A stretch of 64,000 nt of DNA from positions 1-64,000 of the forward strand of contig NZ_JAGIPX010000048.1 in NCBI RefSeq assembly GCF_017814945.1, in the 5' to 3' direction. Positions 41,092 to 48,623 of this stretch are shown here, one piece after another; positions within the stretch are counted from its first letter, which is position 1; every line of letters starts with the position of its first letter. The translations under genes were made by a program, and so were the position numbers. The notes under the pieces were generated by a model that saw only the letters and a list, made by a program, of their open reading frames with translations, made no database searches and was not told the DNA's origin. The DNA is from Paraburkholderia sp. LEh10. Its GTDB lineage: Bacteria; Pseudomonadota; Gammaproteobacteria; Burkholderiales; Burkholderiaceae.

Positions 41092-43317
41092 ATGAGCGTC
41101 ACCACGTCGGGTTTGGAGTTGAAGTCGCGGCAGCGCTTCGTGCGCACGTCGGTCGAACTGCTGAGTTCGATGCGCTTTGCGATCGCGTCGCTCGTGATCC
41201 TGTCGATCGCGAGCATCATCGGTACCGTGCTCACGCAGGACGATCCGTACCCGAACTACGTGAACCAGTTCGGGCCGTTCTGGGCCGACATCTTCCGCTC
41301 GCTGAGCCTGTACAACGTGTACAGCGCCTGGTGGTTCATGCTGATTCTCGGCTTTCTGGTCGTGTCGGTTTCACTGTGCGTGATCCGCAACGCGCCCAAG
41401 ATGATCGCCGACACGAAAAGCTGGAAGGACAAGGTCCGCGAAGGCAGCCTGCGCGCGTTCCACCACAAGGGTGAGTTCGCGGTTCCGAACGCAACGCGCG
41501 CGCAAGCAGCGCAGACGCTCGGCAAGCTGTCGGCGAAGCTCGGCTACAGGTACGTGACGCGCGAATCCGAAGGCGCGACGCTGGTCGCCGCGAAGCGCGG
41601 CGCACTGACGAAGCTCGGCTATATCTCCGCGCACCTCGCGATCGTGATCATCTGTATTGGCGGGCTGCTCGACAGCAATCTGCCCATCAAGCTGCAGATG
41701 TGGCTCTTCGACAAGACGCCGATCCGCAGCAACACTGCCATCAACGAGATTCCGCCCGAGCACCGTCTGTCGCAGGGCAATCCGACTTTCCGCGGCTACG
41801 CATGGGTGCCCGAAGGCCAGCATGTATCGACGGCGATCCTGAACCAGCAGGACGGCTCGCTGATCCAGGATCTGCCGTTTTCGATCGAACTGAAAAAATT
41901 CATCGTCGACTACTACACGACGGGCATGCCGAAGCTCTTCGCCAGCGACATCGTCGTGATCGACCACAAGACGGGCGCGCGCATTCCGGCGCGCGTCGAG
42001 GTGAACAAGCCGTTCGAATATGACGGCGTGTCGATCTACCAGTCGAGCTTTCAGGACGGCGGCTCGCAGATGCAGATGACGGCGTGGCCGATGGCGGGCA
42101 GCAGCACGAAGACCGAGCCTTTCAACGGCGAGATCGGCGGCTCGAAGGTGCTGAGCGCGTCGATGCCTGGCACGGACGGCCAGACGGTCGAGTTCGCCGA
42201 TTTCCGCGCGATTAATGTCGAGAACATCTCGAACGCCAATGGCCAGAACGACGCGCGCGGCGTCACCGCGCATCAGTCTTTGAAGGAGGCGTTCGACGAG
42301 CGGCTCGGCTCTGGCGCGAAGACATCGAAGCCGCTCGATCTGCACAACGTCGGCCCGTCGGTGCAGTACAAGGTGCGCGACAAGGACGGTCAGGCGCGCG
42401 AGTACAACAACTACATGCTGCCCGTCGACGTGGGCGGCGAGCGCGTATTCCTCGCCGGCATGCGCTCGAACCCGGATGATCCTTTCCGTTACCTGCGCAT
42501 TCCCGCCGACGGCGGCGGAACCGTCAGCGAATGGATGCGCATGCGCGCCGCGCTGGAGGATCCGGCGATCCGCGCGCAGGCGGCGCGCCAGTTCGCGCAG
42601 CGCTCGGTGCCGTCGAACGCGCAATTGCAGCAGCATCTCGAGGAAAGCGCGTCGCGTGTACTGACGCTCTTCGCTGGCGATGACCCTGCGATTGGCAAGG
42701 CGACCAATGGTCAGACGGTTGGCGGATTCCAGGCGATCGCCGCGTTCATCGACCGGTCCGTCCCCAAGGGCGAGCAGGAGAAGGCGGCAGGACTCTTGCT
42801 TCGGATGCTGGAAGGGGCAATGTGGGACGTGTGGCAAATTGGGCGCAAGCAGGCGGGAGAGGCCCCGGCGACGGCCGACGCGACCACTAGCCGCTTTGTC
42901 CAGAGCTCGATCAACGCGATATCTGACAGCTTTCTGTACGGTTCGCCCGTCTATCTGCAGCTTGACGCCTTCAAGCAGGTGCAAGCTTCGGTATTTCAGT
43001 TGACGCGCGCGCCGGGCAAAAAACTCGTGTATCTTGGCAGCCTACTACTCGTGTTAGGCATCTTCTCGATGTTCTACGTCCGCGAACGCCGCCTGTGGTT
43101 CTGGCTCAAGGAAGCGGGCGGCGGTGTGAGCGTCGTGATGGCGATGTCGACGGCTCGCAGGACGTTCGACTTCGAGAAGGAATTTGCGCAGACGCGCGAC
43201 GCGGTCGGCGTCGTGCTGGGCGCAACGCCTGTCGACGCCGATCCCGCCCGCGATACAAAGGGCGCCGTCCGCGCAACGAGCGAGGCGCCCGCAGATTCAC
43301 CCGATTCGACCCGGTAA
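41092..43317 (+). CDS. resB: cytochrome c biogenesis protein ResB (Ccs1)
   Basis: ResB/Ccs1, 741 residues, forms with CcsA the system II heme-export and cytochrome c synthetase. Three N-terminal membrane segments (about residues 28-50, 82-102, 184-204) precede a large periplasmic domain (about 210-640) and a fourth membrane segment near 647-665 (LVYLGSLLLVLGIFSMFYV). Motifs include LLSSMRFAIASLVILSI and YNVYSAWWFMLIL. GGAG precedes the ATG. ccsA follows 4 bp after the stop. Confidence 0.93.
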   Translation: MSVTTSGLELKSRQRFVRTSVELLSSMRFAIASLVILSIASIIGTVLTQDDPYPNYVNQFGPFWADIFRSLSLYNVYSAWWFMLILGFLVVSVSLCVIRNAPKMIADTKSWKDKVREGSLRAFHHKGEFAVPNATRAQAAQTLGKLSAKLGYRYVTRESEGATLVAAKRGALTKLGYISAHLAIVIICIGGLLDSNLPIKLQMWLFDKTPIRSNTAINEIPPEHRLSQGNPTFRGYAWVPEGQHVSTAILNQQDGSLIQDLPFSIELKKFIVDYYTTGMPKLFASDIVVIDHKTGARIPARVEVNKPFEYDGVSIYQSSFQDGGSQMQMTAWPMAGSSTKTEPFNGEIGGSKVLSASMPGTDGQTVEFADFRAINVENISNANGQNDARGVTAHQSLKEAFDERLGSGAKTSKPLDLHNVGPSVQYKVRDKDGQAREYNNYMLPVDVGGERVFLAGMRSNPDDPFRYLRIPADGGGTVSEWMRMRAALEDPAIRAQAARQFAQRSVPSNAQLQQHLEESASRVLTLFAGDDPAIGKATNGQTVGGFQAIAAFIDRSVPKGEQEKAAGLLLRMLEGAMWDVWQIGRKQAGEAPATADATTSRFVQSSINAISDSFLYGSPVYLQLDAFKQVQASVFQLTRAPGKKLVYLGSLLLVLGIFSMFYVRERRLWFWLKEAGGGVSVVMAMSTARRTFDFEKEFAQTRDAVGVVLGATPVDADPARDTKGAVRATSEAPADSPDSTR

Positions 43318-43321
43318 GAAC

Positions 43322-44554
43322 ATGGACTTGACTCAGGTTTCCTCATCTTCGCGCGGCAAGCCGCGCGCCGATACGGCGGCTCATTCGACCCCGCATCTGT
43401 CTGCACAACTGCCGGGTCAGTCGGCGCTGCTCGACGATCGTCCGTTTCTGAAGCGCCTCAGCGCTTTCGACTGGCTGTTCGCGCTCGCGATGGTCGCGGG
43501 AGCCGGGTTCGCGCTGTCGCGCTACCACGAGTACATGAATTACTACGACAAGCTGGTGCTGGTGTGCTCGGTGCCTGCTTTCGTCGTGCTCGGATGGCGT
43601 TGGAAGCCGGTGCGCCTGCTGATGGCTTGCATCGCCGTGCTGTCGCTTTTCGCCATTCAGCTGTACGGCGGCGATCTGACCCGCGCCGATCACGCGTTCT
43701 TCCTCAAGTATTTCCTGTCGAGCCAGTCGGCCATCTTGTGGATGAGCGCGCTGTTCGTGCTCGCCACGCTGTTTTACTGGATCGGCATGGCCACGCGGTC
43801 GGCGACGGGCGCCTCGATCGGTTCGAAGATGACGTGGGTCGCGGTGCTGATGGGCTTCGTCGGCATGATGGTGCGCTGGTACGAGTCGTACCTGATCGGC
43901 TCGGACGTCGGCCATATTCCCATTTCGAACCTGTACGAAGTCTTCGTGCTGTTCAGCCTGATCACCGCACTCTTCTACCTGTACTACGAGCAGCACTACA
44001 ACACGCGCTCGCTCGGCGCGTTCGTGCTGCTTGTGATCAGCGCGGCGGTCGGCTTCCTGATGTGGTACTCGATCGCGCGCGACGCGCAGCAGATCCAGCC
44101 GCTCGTCCCCGCTCTGCAAAGCTGGTGGATGAAGATCCACGTGCCAGCGAACTTCATCGGCTATGGCAGCTTCGCGCTATCGGCGATGGTCGCGGTTTCG
44201 TATCTGATGAAGGAGCGCGGCGTGCTGGCCGACCGTCTGCCCGCGCTCGACGTGCTCGATGACGTCATGTACAAGTCGATCGCCGTCGGCTTCGCATTCT
44301 TCACGATCGCGACGATTCTCGGCGCGCTGTGGGCCGCCGAGGCTTGGGGCGGCTACTGGAGCTGGGACCCGAAGGAAACCTGGGCGCTGATCGTCTGGCT
44401 GAACTACGCAGCGTGGCTGCACATGCGTCTGATGAAAGGCCTGCGTGGCGCGGCCGCCGCCTGGTGGGCACTGACGGGCCTGCTGGTGACGACGTTCGCG
44501 TTCCTCGGCGTCAACATGTTCCTGTCGGGACTGCACAGCTACGGCAAGCTCTAA
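43322..44554 (+). CDS. ccsA: cytochrome c biogenesis protein CcsA/CcsB (ResC)
   Basis: The heme-handling partner of ResB, 410 residues, with about eight membrane helices. The heme-binding WWD motif is WGGYWSWDPKETWALIVWLNY near residues 341-361, with flanking histidines such as KIHVPANFIGYGSF and YAAWLHMRL. The start at 43322 (MDLTQVSS) avoids a 46-residue reading inside resB. It lies 4 bp after resB and ends at a terminator at 44582. Confidence 0.93.
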   Translation: MDLTQVSSSSRGKPRADTAAHSTPHLSAQLPGQSALLDDRPFLKRLSAFDWLFALAMVAGAGFALSRYHEYMNYYDKLVLVCSVPAFVVLGWRWKPVRLLMACIAVLSLFAIQLYGGDLTRADHAFFLKYFLSSQSAILWMSALFVLATLFYWIGMATRSATGASIGSKMTWVAVLMGFVGMMVRWYESYLIGSDVGHIPISNLYEVFVLFSLITALFYLYYEQHYNTRSLGAFVLLVISAAVGFLMWYSIARDAQQIQPLVPALQSWWMKIHVPANFIGYGSFALSAMVAVSYLMKERGVLADRLPALDVLDDVMYKSIAVGFAFFTIATILGALWAAEAWGGYWSWDPKETWALIVWLNYAAWLHMRLMKGLRGAAAAWWALTGLLVTTFAFLGVNMFLSGLHSYGKL

Positions 44555-44581
44555 GATTCGCCGTCGCCGGACGAGGATCGG

Positions 44582-44616
44582 AAAACCGCCGTGTGCATCG
44601 CACCGGCGGTTTTTTT
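44582..44616 (+). terminator. terminator of the resB-ccsA operon
   Basis: AAAACCGCC (44582-44590) pairs perfectly with GGCGGTTTT (44605-44613), with a short inner GTG/CAC stem and a run of seven T. Confidence 0.92.
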
Positions 44617-44725
44617 ATGGCTGCATGGAAGGATTGCGCGTCGGCTGTGTTAACAAGAACGCGACCGCAGAGCGCGAGTCGAACGAATATCGATCGGGGC
44701 TGCATGCCCGACAAGGAGTTACACC

Positions 44726-45721
44726 ATGTGGATCAAGCGAGGCGAACGGGGCCTCCTGTATGGCGACGATATCGCGCGCAGCGAAATCACGCCGCAGCGC
44801 GTGTTCGAAAATCGCAGGCGGATTTTGCAGGCGGCGGGTGCGATGGCGCTCGGCGGTCTGATCGGCGGGCACGGCGAGGCGCATGCAGAGTACGCGTCGC
44901 CGGACGCGAAAGCGCAGAAGCTCGGTGCGAAGACCAACCCGAAGTTCGTCGTCACCGACAAGGTCACGCCCCACAAGGACATCACCACATACAACAACTT
45001 CTACGAGTTCGGCACCGACAAGGGCGACCCGGCGCACAACGCGGGGACGCTGAGGCCGCGCCCGTGGAAGGTGAGCGTCGAAGGCGAAGTGAAGAACGCA
45101 AAGGTGTACGACATCGACGAACTGCTGAAACTCGCGCCGCTCGAGGAGCGGGTGTACCGGATGCGCTGCGTCGAAGGCTGGTCGATGGTGATTCCGTGGA
45201 TCGGCATTCCGCTGTCGGAGGTCATCAAGCGCGCGCAGCCGACTGCGAATGCAAAGTACGTGCAGTTCATCACGCTCGCCGATCCGTCGCAGATGCCGGG
45301 TCTGTCCGTGCCGATTCTCGATTGGCCGTACTCCGAAGGGCTGCGCATGGATGAAGCGATGAATCCGCTCACGCTGCTGACGATGGGCGTCTACGGCCAG
45401 GTGCTGCCGAACCAGAACGGCGCACCGGTGCGCATCGTCGTGCCGTGGAAGTACGGCTTCAAGAGCGCGAAGTCGCTGGTGAAGATCCGCTTCGTCGACA
45501 AGCAGCCGCCGACCAGCTGGAACGCCTACGCGCCCAACGAATATGGCTTCTATTCGAACGTGAACCCGAACGTCGACCATCCGCGCTGGAGCCAGGCGAC
45601 TGAGCGGCGCATCGGTGAGGACGGCTTTTTCACGCCGAAGCGCAAGACGCTGGTGTTCAATGGTTATGGCGATCTGGTCGCGTCGATGTATCAGGGCATG
45701 GACCTGAAGAAGTACTTCTGA
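44726..45721 (+). CDS. msrP: protein-methionine-sulfoxide reductase catalytic subunit MsrP
   Basis: MsrP (YedY), 331 residues, is a molybdopterin enzyme reducing oxidised methionines in periplasmic proteins. A twin-arginine signal is present (ENRRRILQAAG near residues 28-38). The Mo-ligand cysteine is Cys148 in RMRCVEGWSMVIPW, and NPLTLLTMGVYG, PWKYGFKSAKSLVKI and the Trp/Tyr-rich end are conserved. ACAAGGAG precedes the ATG. msrQ starts 11 bp downstream. Confidence 0.95.
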   Translation: MWIKRGERGLLYGDDIARSEITPQRVFENRRRILQAAGAMALGGLIGGHGEAHAEYASPDAKAQKLGAKTNPKFVVTDKVTPHKDITTYNNFYEFGTDKGDPAHNAGTLRPRPWKVSVEGEVKNAKVYDIDELLKLAPLEERVYRMRCVEGWSMVIPWIGIPLSEVIKRAQPTANAKYVQFITLADPSQMPGLSVPILDWPYSEGLRMDEAMNPLTLLTMGVYGQVLPNQNGAPVRIVVPWKYGFKSAKSLVKIRFVDKQPPTSWNAYAPNEYGFYSNVNPNVDHPRWSQATERRIGEDGFFTPKRKTLVFNGYGDLVASMYQGMDLKKYF

Positions 45722-45732
45722 CGGCGGCGCGC

Positions 45733-46458
45733 ATGGCAACTGACACGACCCGAACCGCAACGGCTAGCAGCGGCACGCGCATGAATGCAGGCGCGATGAA
45801 AGCGATGGCTACGCCCCGCAACACGGCAGCGGCCGGCAGCGGGGCCGTCAGCCGCTGGATGGCGCCCGCGAAGATCGCGGTATTCATCGCGGCGCTGTAT
45901 CCGCTTGCGCGCATCGTGCTGTTCGGCTTGACGGGCGGACTGGGCGCGAACCCCATCGAGTTCATCACGCGCTCAACGGGATTGTGGACGCTGGTGTTTC
46001 TCTGCATCACGCTCGCCGTGACTCCGCTGCGAAAGCTCACCGGCTGGAATGCGCTGCTGCGTTTTCGGCGGATGCTTGGTCTGTACGCGTTCTTCTACGG
46101 CGCGCTGCATTTCACGACGTATTTCTGGTTCGACAAATGGTTCGATATTGCCGAGATCATCAAAGACATCGGCAAGCGGCCGTTCATCACAGTCGGCTTC
46201 GCGGCGTTCATCTTGCTGATACCGCTTGCGATCACCTCGCCCAAAGCGATGGTGCGCAAGCTCGGCCGGCGCTGGCAGACGTTGCACCGCGTGATCTATC
46301 CGATTGCCGCGCTCGCGATCCTGCACTTCTGGTGGATGAAGGCGGGCAAGCACGATCTGATTTTGCCGAAGATTTACGGGGCAATCGTGGTCGCACTGCT
46401 TGGCTGGCGTCTGGTGGTCTGGGCGCGTGACAGGCTCAGGCAACGCACAGCGCGATAG
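45733..46458 (+). CDS. msrQ: protein-methionine-sulfoxide reductase heme-binding subunit MsrQ
   Basis: MsrQ (YedZ), 241 residues, is the b-heme inner-membrane partner feeding electrons to MsrP. After an unusual Ala/Thr-rich 35-residue N-terminus, six membrane segments follow, with histidines in GALHFTTYFWFD, LHRVIYPIAALAILHFWWM and RKLTGWNALLRFRRMLGLYAFFYG context. A shorter start inside the first 35 residues (for example ATG at 45781 or 45859) is possible. It ends at a shared terminator facing lysA. Confidence 0.92.
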   Translation: MATDTTRTATASSGTRMNAGAMKAMATPRNTAAAGSGAVSRWMAPAKIAVFIAALYPLARIVLFGLTGGLGANPIEFITRSTGLWTLVFLCITLAVTPLRKLTGWNALLRFRRMLGLYAFFYGALHFTTYFWFDKWFDIAEIIKDIGKRPFITVGFAAFILLIPLAITSPKAMVRKLGRRWQTLHRVIYPIAALAILHFWWMKAGKHDLILPKIYGAIVVALLGWRLVVWARDRLRQRTAR

Positions 46459-46482
46459 CGCGCGTACGGGCCGCAGCAACAA

Positions 46483-46519
46483 AAACGGCGATGCGTCATG
46501 AACGCATCGCCGTTTCGTT
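46483..46519. terminator. bidirectional terminator between msrQ and lysA
   Basis: A perfect 14-bp stem (46483-46496 with 46502-46515) with loop CATGA. TTTCGTTT follows on plus and AAAA precedes it (T-run on minus), so it can serve both convergent genes. Confidence 0.88.
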
Positions 46520-46541
46520 TGGTGTGGATGAGGCCGGCGCT

Positions 46542-47810
46542 TTAGGCTTGATCCGGCAAAACGGCTTCGTCCGCGAACAGTGTCTTGACCTCTTCGCGCT
46601 TGCGCACGACATACGCGTTCTCGCCATCGACCATCACTTCCGCCGCACGCGGCCGCGTGTTGTAGTTCGAACTCATCGCGAAACCGTAGGCGCCAGCGGA
46701 ATGGATCGCCAGCAGGTCGCCGGGTTCCACGGCCAGTTGCCGCTCGCGTCCCAGCCAGTCGCCGCTTTCGCACACAGGACCGACCACGTCATACACCTGC
46801 TTTGCGCCCTTGCGCTGCACGACGGGTTCGATCGCGTGATAAGCCTCGTACATCGCGGGGCGCGCAAGGTCGTTCATCGCCGCATCGACGATCGCGAAGT
46901 TCTTTTCGACGCCCGGCTTCAGGAACTCGACGCGCGTGAGCAGGATGCCTGCGTTGCCGACGAGCGAGCGGCCCGGCTCGAAATACACTTCGCGATGACC
47001 GTGGCCGCGCGCTTCGATCTCGTCGAGCAGCGTGCGCACGAACTCTCCGATATCCGGCGGCGTTTCGTCGTCGTACGTGATGCCGAGTCCGCCGCCCACG
47101 TCGATGTGCCTGATCTTCACGCCGTCCGCTTCGATCTGGTCGACGAGTTCGAGCAGCCTGTCGACGGCGTCCAGATACGGCGCGACCTCCGTAATCTGCG
47201 AACCGATATGGCAGTCGATGCCGACCACGTCGAGATGCTTCATCGCGGCGGCGGCGCGATACGTGGCGCGTGCGTCGTCGAACGCGACGCCGAACTTGTT
47301 CGACTTCAGGCCCGTCGAGATATACGGATGCGTTTTCGCATCGACGTCAGGATTCACGCGCAGCGACACGGGCGCCTTCTTGCTCATCTCGCCTGCAACC
47401 ATGTTCAGCCGGTCGAGCTCGGGAATCGATTCGACGTTGAAGCATTTCACGCCCGCCGCGAGCGCTTCGCGCATTTCCGCGAGGCTCTTGCCGACACCCG
47501 AAAACACCGTGTTTTCCGCTTTTCCGCCTGCCGCGAGCACGCGCGCGAGTTCGCCGCCCGACACGATGTCGAACCCTGCGCCCATGCGCGCGAACACGTT
47601 GAGCACGGCGAGGTTGCTGTTGGCCTTCACGGCGACATGCACGGTGGCGCGCCGGCCGGCGCATGCGTCGGCGTAGGCATGCCACGTGGCCGTGAGCGCG
47701 GCGCGCGAGTAGACATAGAGCGGCGTGTCGAACTGCTCGGCAAGCGAGACGGCGGACACGCCTTCAGCGTGCAGCACGCCATCGACATAGGCAAAGGCGG
47801 ATTGAGTCAT
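46542..47810 (-). CDS. lysA: diaminopimelate decarboxylase
   Basis: LysA, 422 residues, decarboxylates meso-diaminopimelate to lysine, the last lysine step. It is a fold-type III PLP enzyme: the lysine lies in HVAVKANSNLAVL near residue 59, the phosphate loop is HIDVGGGLGI, and the active-site Cys is in GPVCESGDWLG. It is 9 bp downstream of lptM on the minus strand, the lptM-lysA pairing common in proteobacteria. Confidence 0.96.
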   Translation of the reverse strand: MTQSAFAYVDGVLHAEGVSAVSLAEQFDTPLYVYSRAALTATWHAYADACAGRRATVHVAVKANSNLAVLNVFARMGAGFDIVSGGELARVLAAGGKAENTVFSGVGKSLAEMREALAAGVKCFNVESIPELDRLNMVAGEMSKKAPVSLRVNPDVDAKTHPYISTGLKSNKFGVAFDDARATYRAAAAMKHLDVVGIDCHIGSQITEVAPYLDAVDRLLELVDQIEADGVKIRHIDVGGGLGITYDDETPPDIGEFVRTLLDEIEARGHGHREVYFEPGRSLVGNAGILLTRVEFLKPGVEKNFAIVDAAMNDLARPAMYEAYHAIEPVVQRKGAKQVYDVVGPVCESGDWLGRERQLAVEPGDLLAIHSAGAYGFAMSSNYNTRPRAAEVMVDGENAYVVRKREEVKTLFADEAVLPDQA

Positions 47811-47819
47811 ACGGCGGTG

Positions 47820-48158
47820 TTATTGAGCATCGGATGCGCCGGATGCGGGCTGAGCGTGCGCAGTCGAATTGGGCGCAATGCGCAGTTCGGAATCGGGCGA
47901 CAGGGACAAGGGTGTGCCCGACGTGTCCGGGATCGAACCTTCTGCGGTTTCGGCACCGGGCTTCACTTCGTCGGGTGATGGCGGCTGGGTTTGCTCGTTC
48001 GGTTTGGCGGGAAGAGGCGGAACGGTCGGCAGATAAAGCGAACCGCGCTGCCCGCAGCCACTGAGCGCGACACCTGCGACAATAGCCAATGCCGCTACAA
48101 TCGCGCGGGGCGCGTTTGCGCCGGGCGCTGCCGCGCTCTCGCGGAAAACGACTCGCAT
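47820..48158 (-). CDS. lptM: LPS translocon maturation chaperone LptM-like lipoprotein
   Basis: A 112-residue small lipoprotein. A signal peptide ends in the lipobox LSGC (Cys34), followed at once by GQRGSLYLP, the diagnostic motif of LptM/YifL, which promotes disulfide maturation of LptD at the outer membrane. The rest is a Pro/Glu/Ser-rich low-complexity tail. Its N-region before the hydrophobic core is long (about 18 residues), so a later start is possible. It is the first gene of the lptM-lysA operon and divergent from cyaY, 35 bp away. Confidence 0.88.
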   Translation of the reverse strand: MRVVFRESAAAPGANAPRAIVAALAIVAGVALSGCGQRGSLYLPTVPPLPAKPNEQTQPPSPDEVKPGAETAEGSIPDTSGTPLSLSPDSELRIAPNSTAHAQPASGASDAQ

Positions 48159-48193
48159 GACTGTCCCTGAAAAATGAATCGTTGGAGTTTAGC

Positions 48194-48511
48194 ATGTCCG
48201 ACAGTGAATACCTGACCCGTGCCGAGGCCGTACTGACAGCCGTGGAGCGCGCGCTCGACGATACCGGCGCCGACATCGAATTCGAGCGCAGCGGCAACGT
48301 ACTGACGCTCGAATTCGAGAACGGCACGAAGATCATCGTGAACCTGCAGCCGCCGATGCAGGAAATCTGGATCGCCGCGAAGTCCGGCGGATATCACTTC
48401 CGCTACGTCGATGGGGAGTGGCGCGATACGCGCAACGGCACCGAGTTCTATGCCGCGCTATCCGAATACGCGACACAACAGGCGGGTGAGCCGGTTCGGT
48501 TCGCTCCGTAG
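48194..48511 (+). CDS. cyaY: iron donor protein CyaY (frataxin)
   Basis: CyaY, 105 residues, is the bacterial frataxin, binding iron and regulating IscS cluster assembly. The start at 48194 (MSDSEYLTRAEAVL) follows TTGGAG by six bases. The acidic first helix, DIEFERSGNVLTLEFENGTKIIVNLQPPMQEIWIAAKSGGYHF and the closing helix match the family. It is monocistronic and shares a terminator with mrcA. Confidence 0.96.
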   Translation: MSDSEYLTRAEAVLTAVERALDDTGADIEFERSGNVLTLEFENGTKIIVNLQPPMQEIWIAAKSGGYHFRYVDGEWRDTRNGTEFYAALSEYATQQAGEPVRFAP

Positions 48512-48560
48512 TGCGTGAGCGTCGGCGCGCTACACCTGGGGCGCGTCTGTCGAAACGAAA

Positions 48561-48597
48561 AAAGCCGCTGCGCGTCGCGCGCAGCGGCTTTGTCTTT
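48561..48597. terminator. bidirectional terminator between cyaY and mrcA
   Basis: AAAGCCGCTGCGCG (48561-48574) and CGCGCAGCGGCTTT (48578-48591) form a perfect 14-bp stem with a 3-nt loop. GTCTTTT follows on plus and a run of A precedes on the left (T-run on minus). Confidence 0.9.
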
Positions 48598-48623
48598 TGA
48601 GCTCTCAGTACGGTTCAGCGGGA

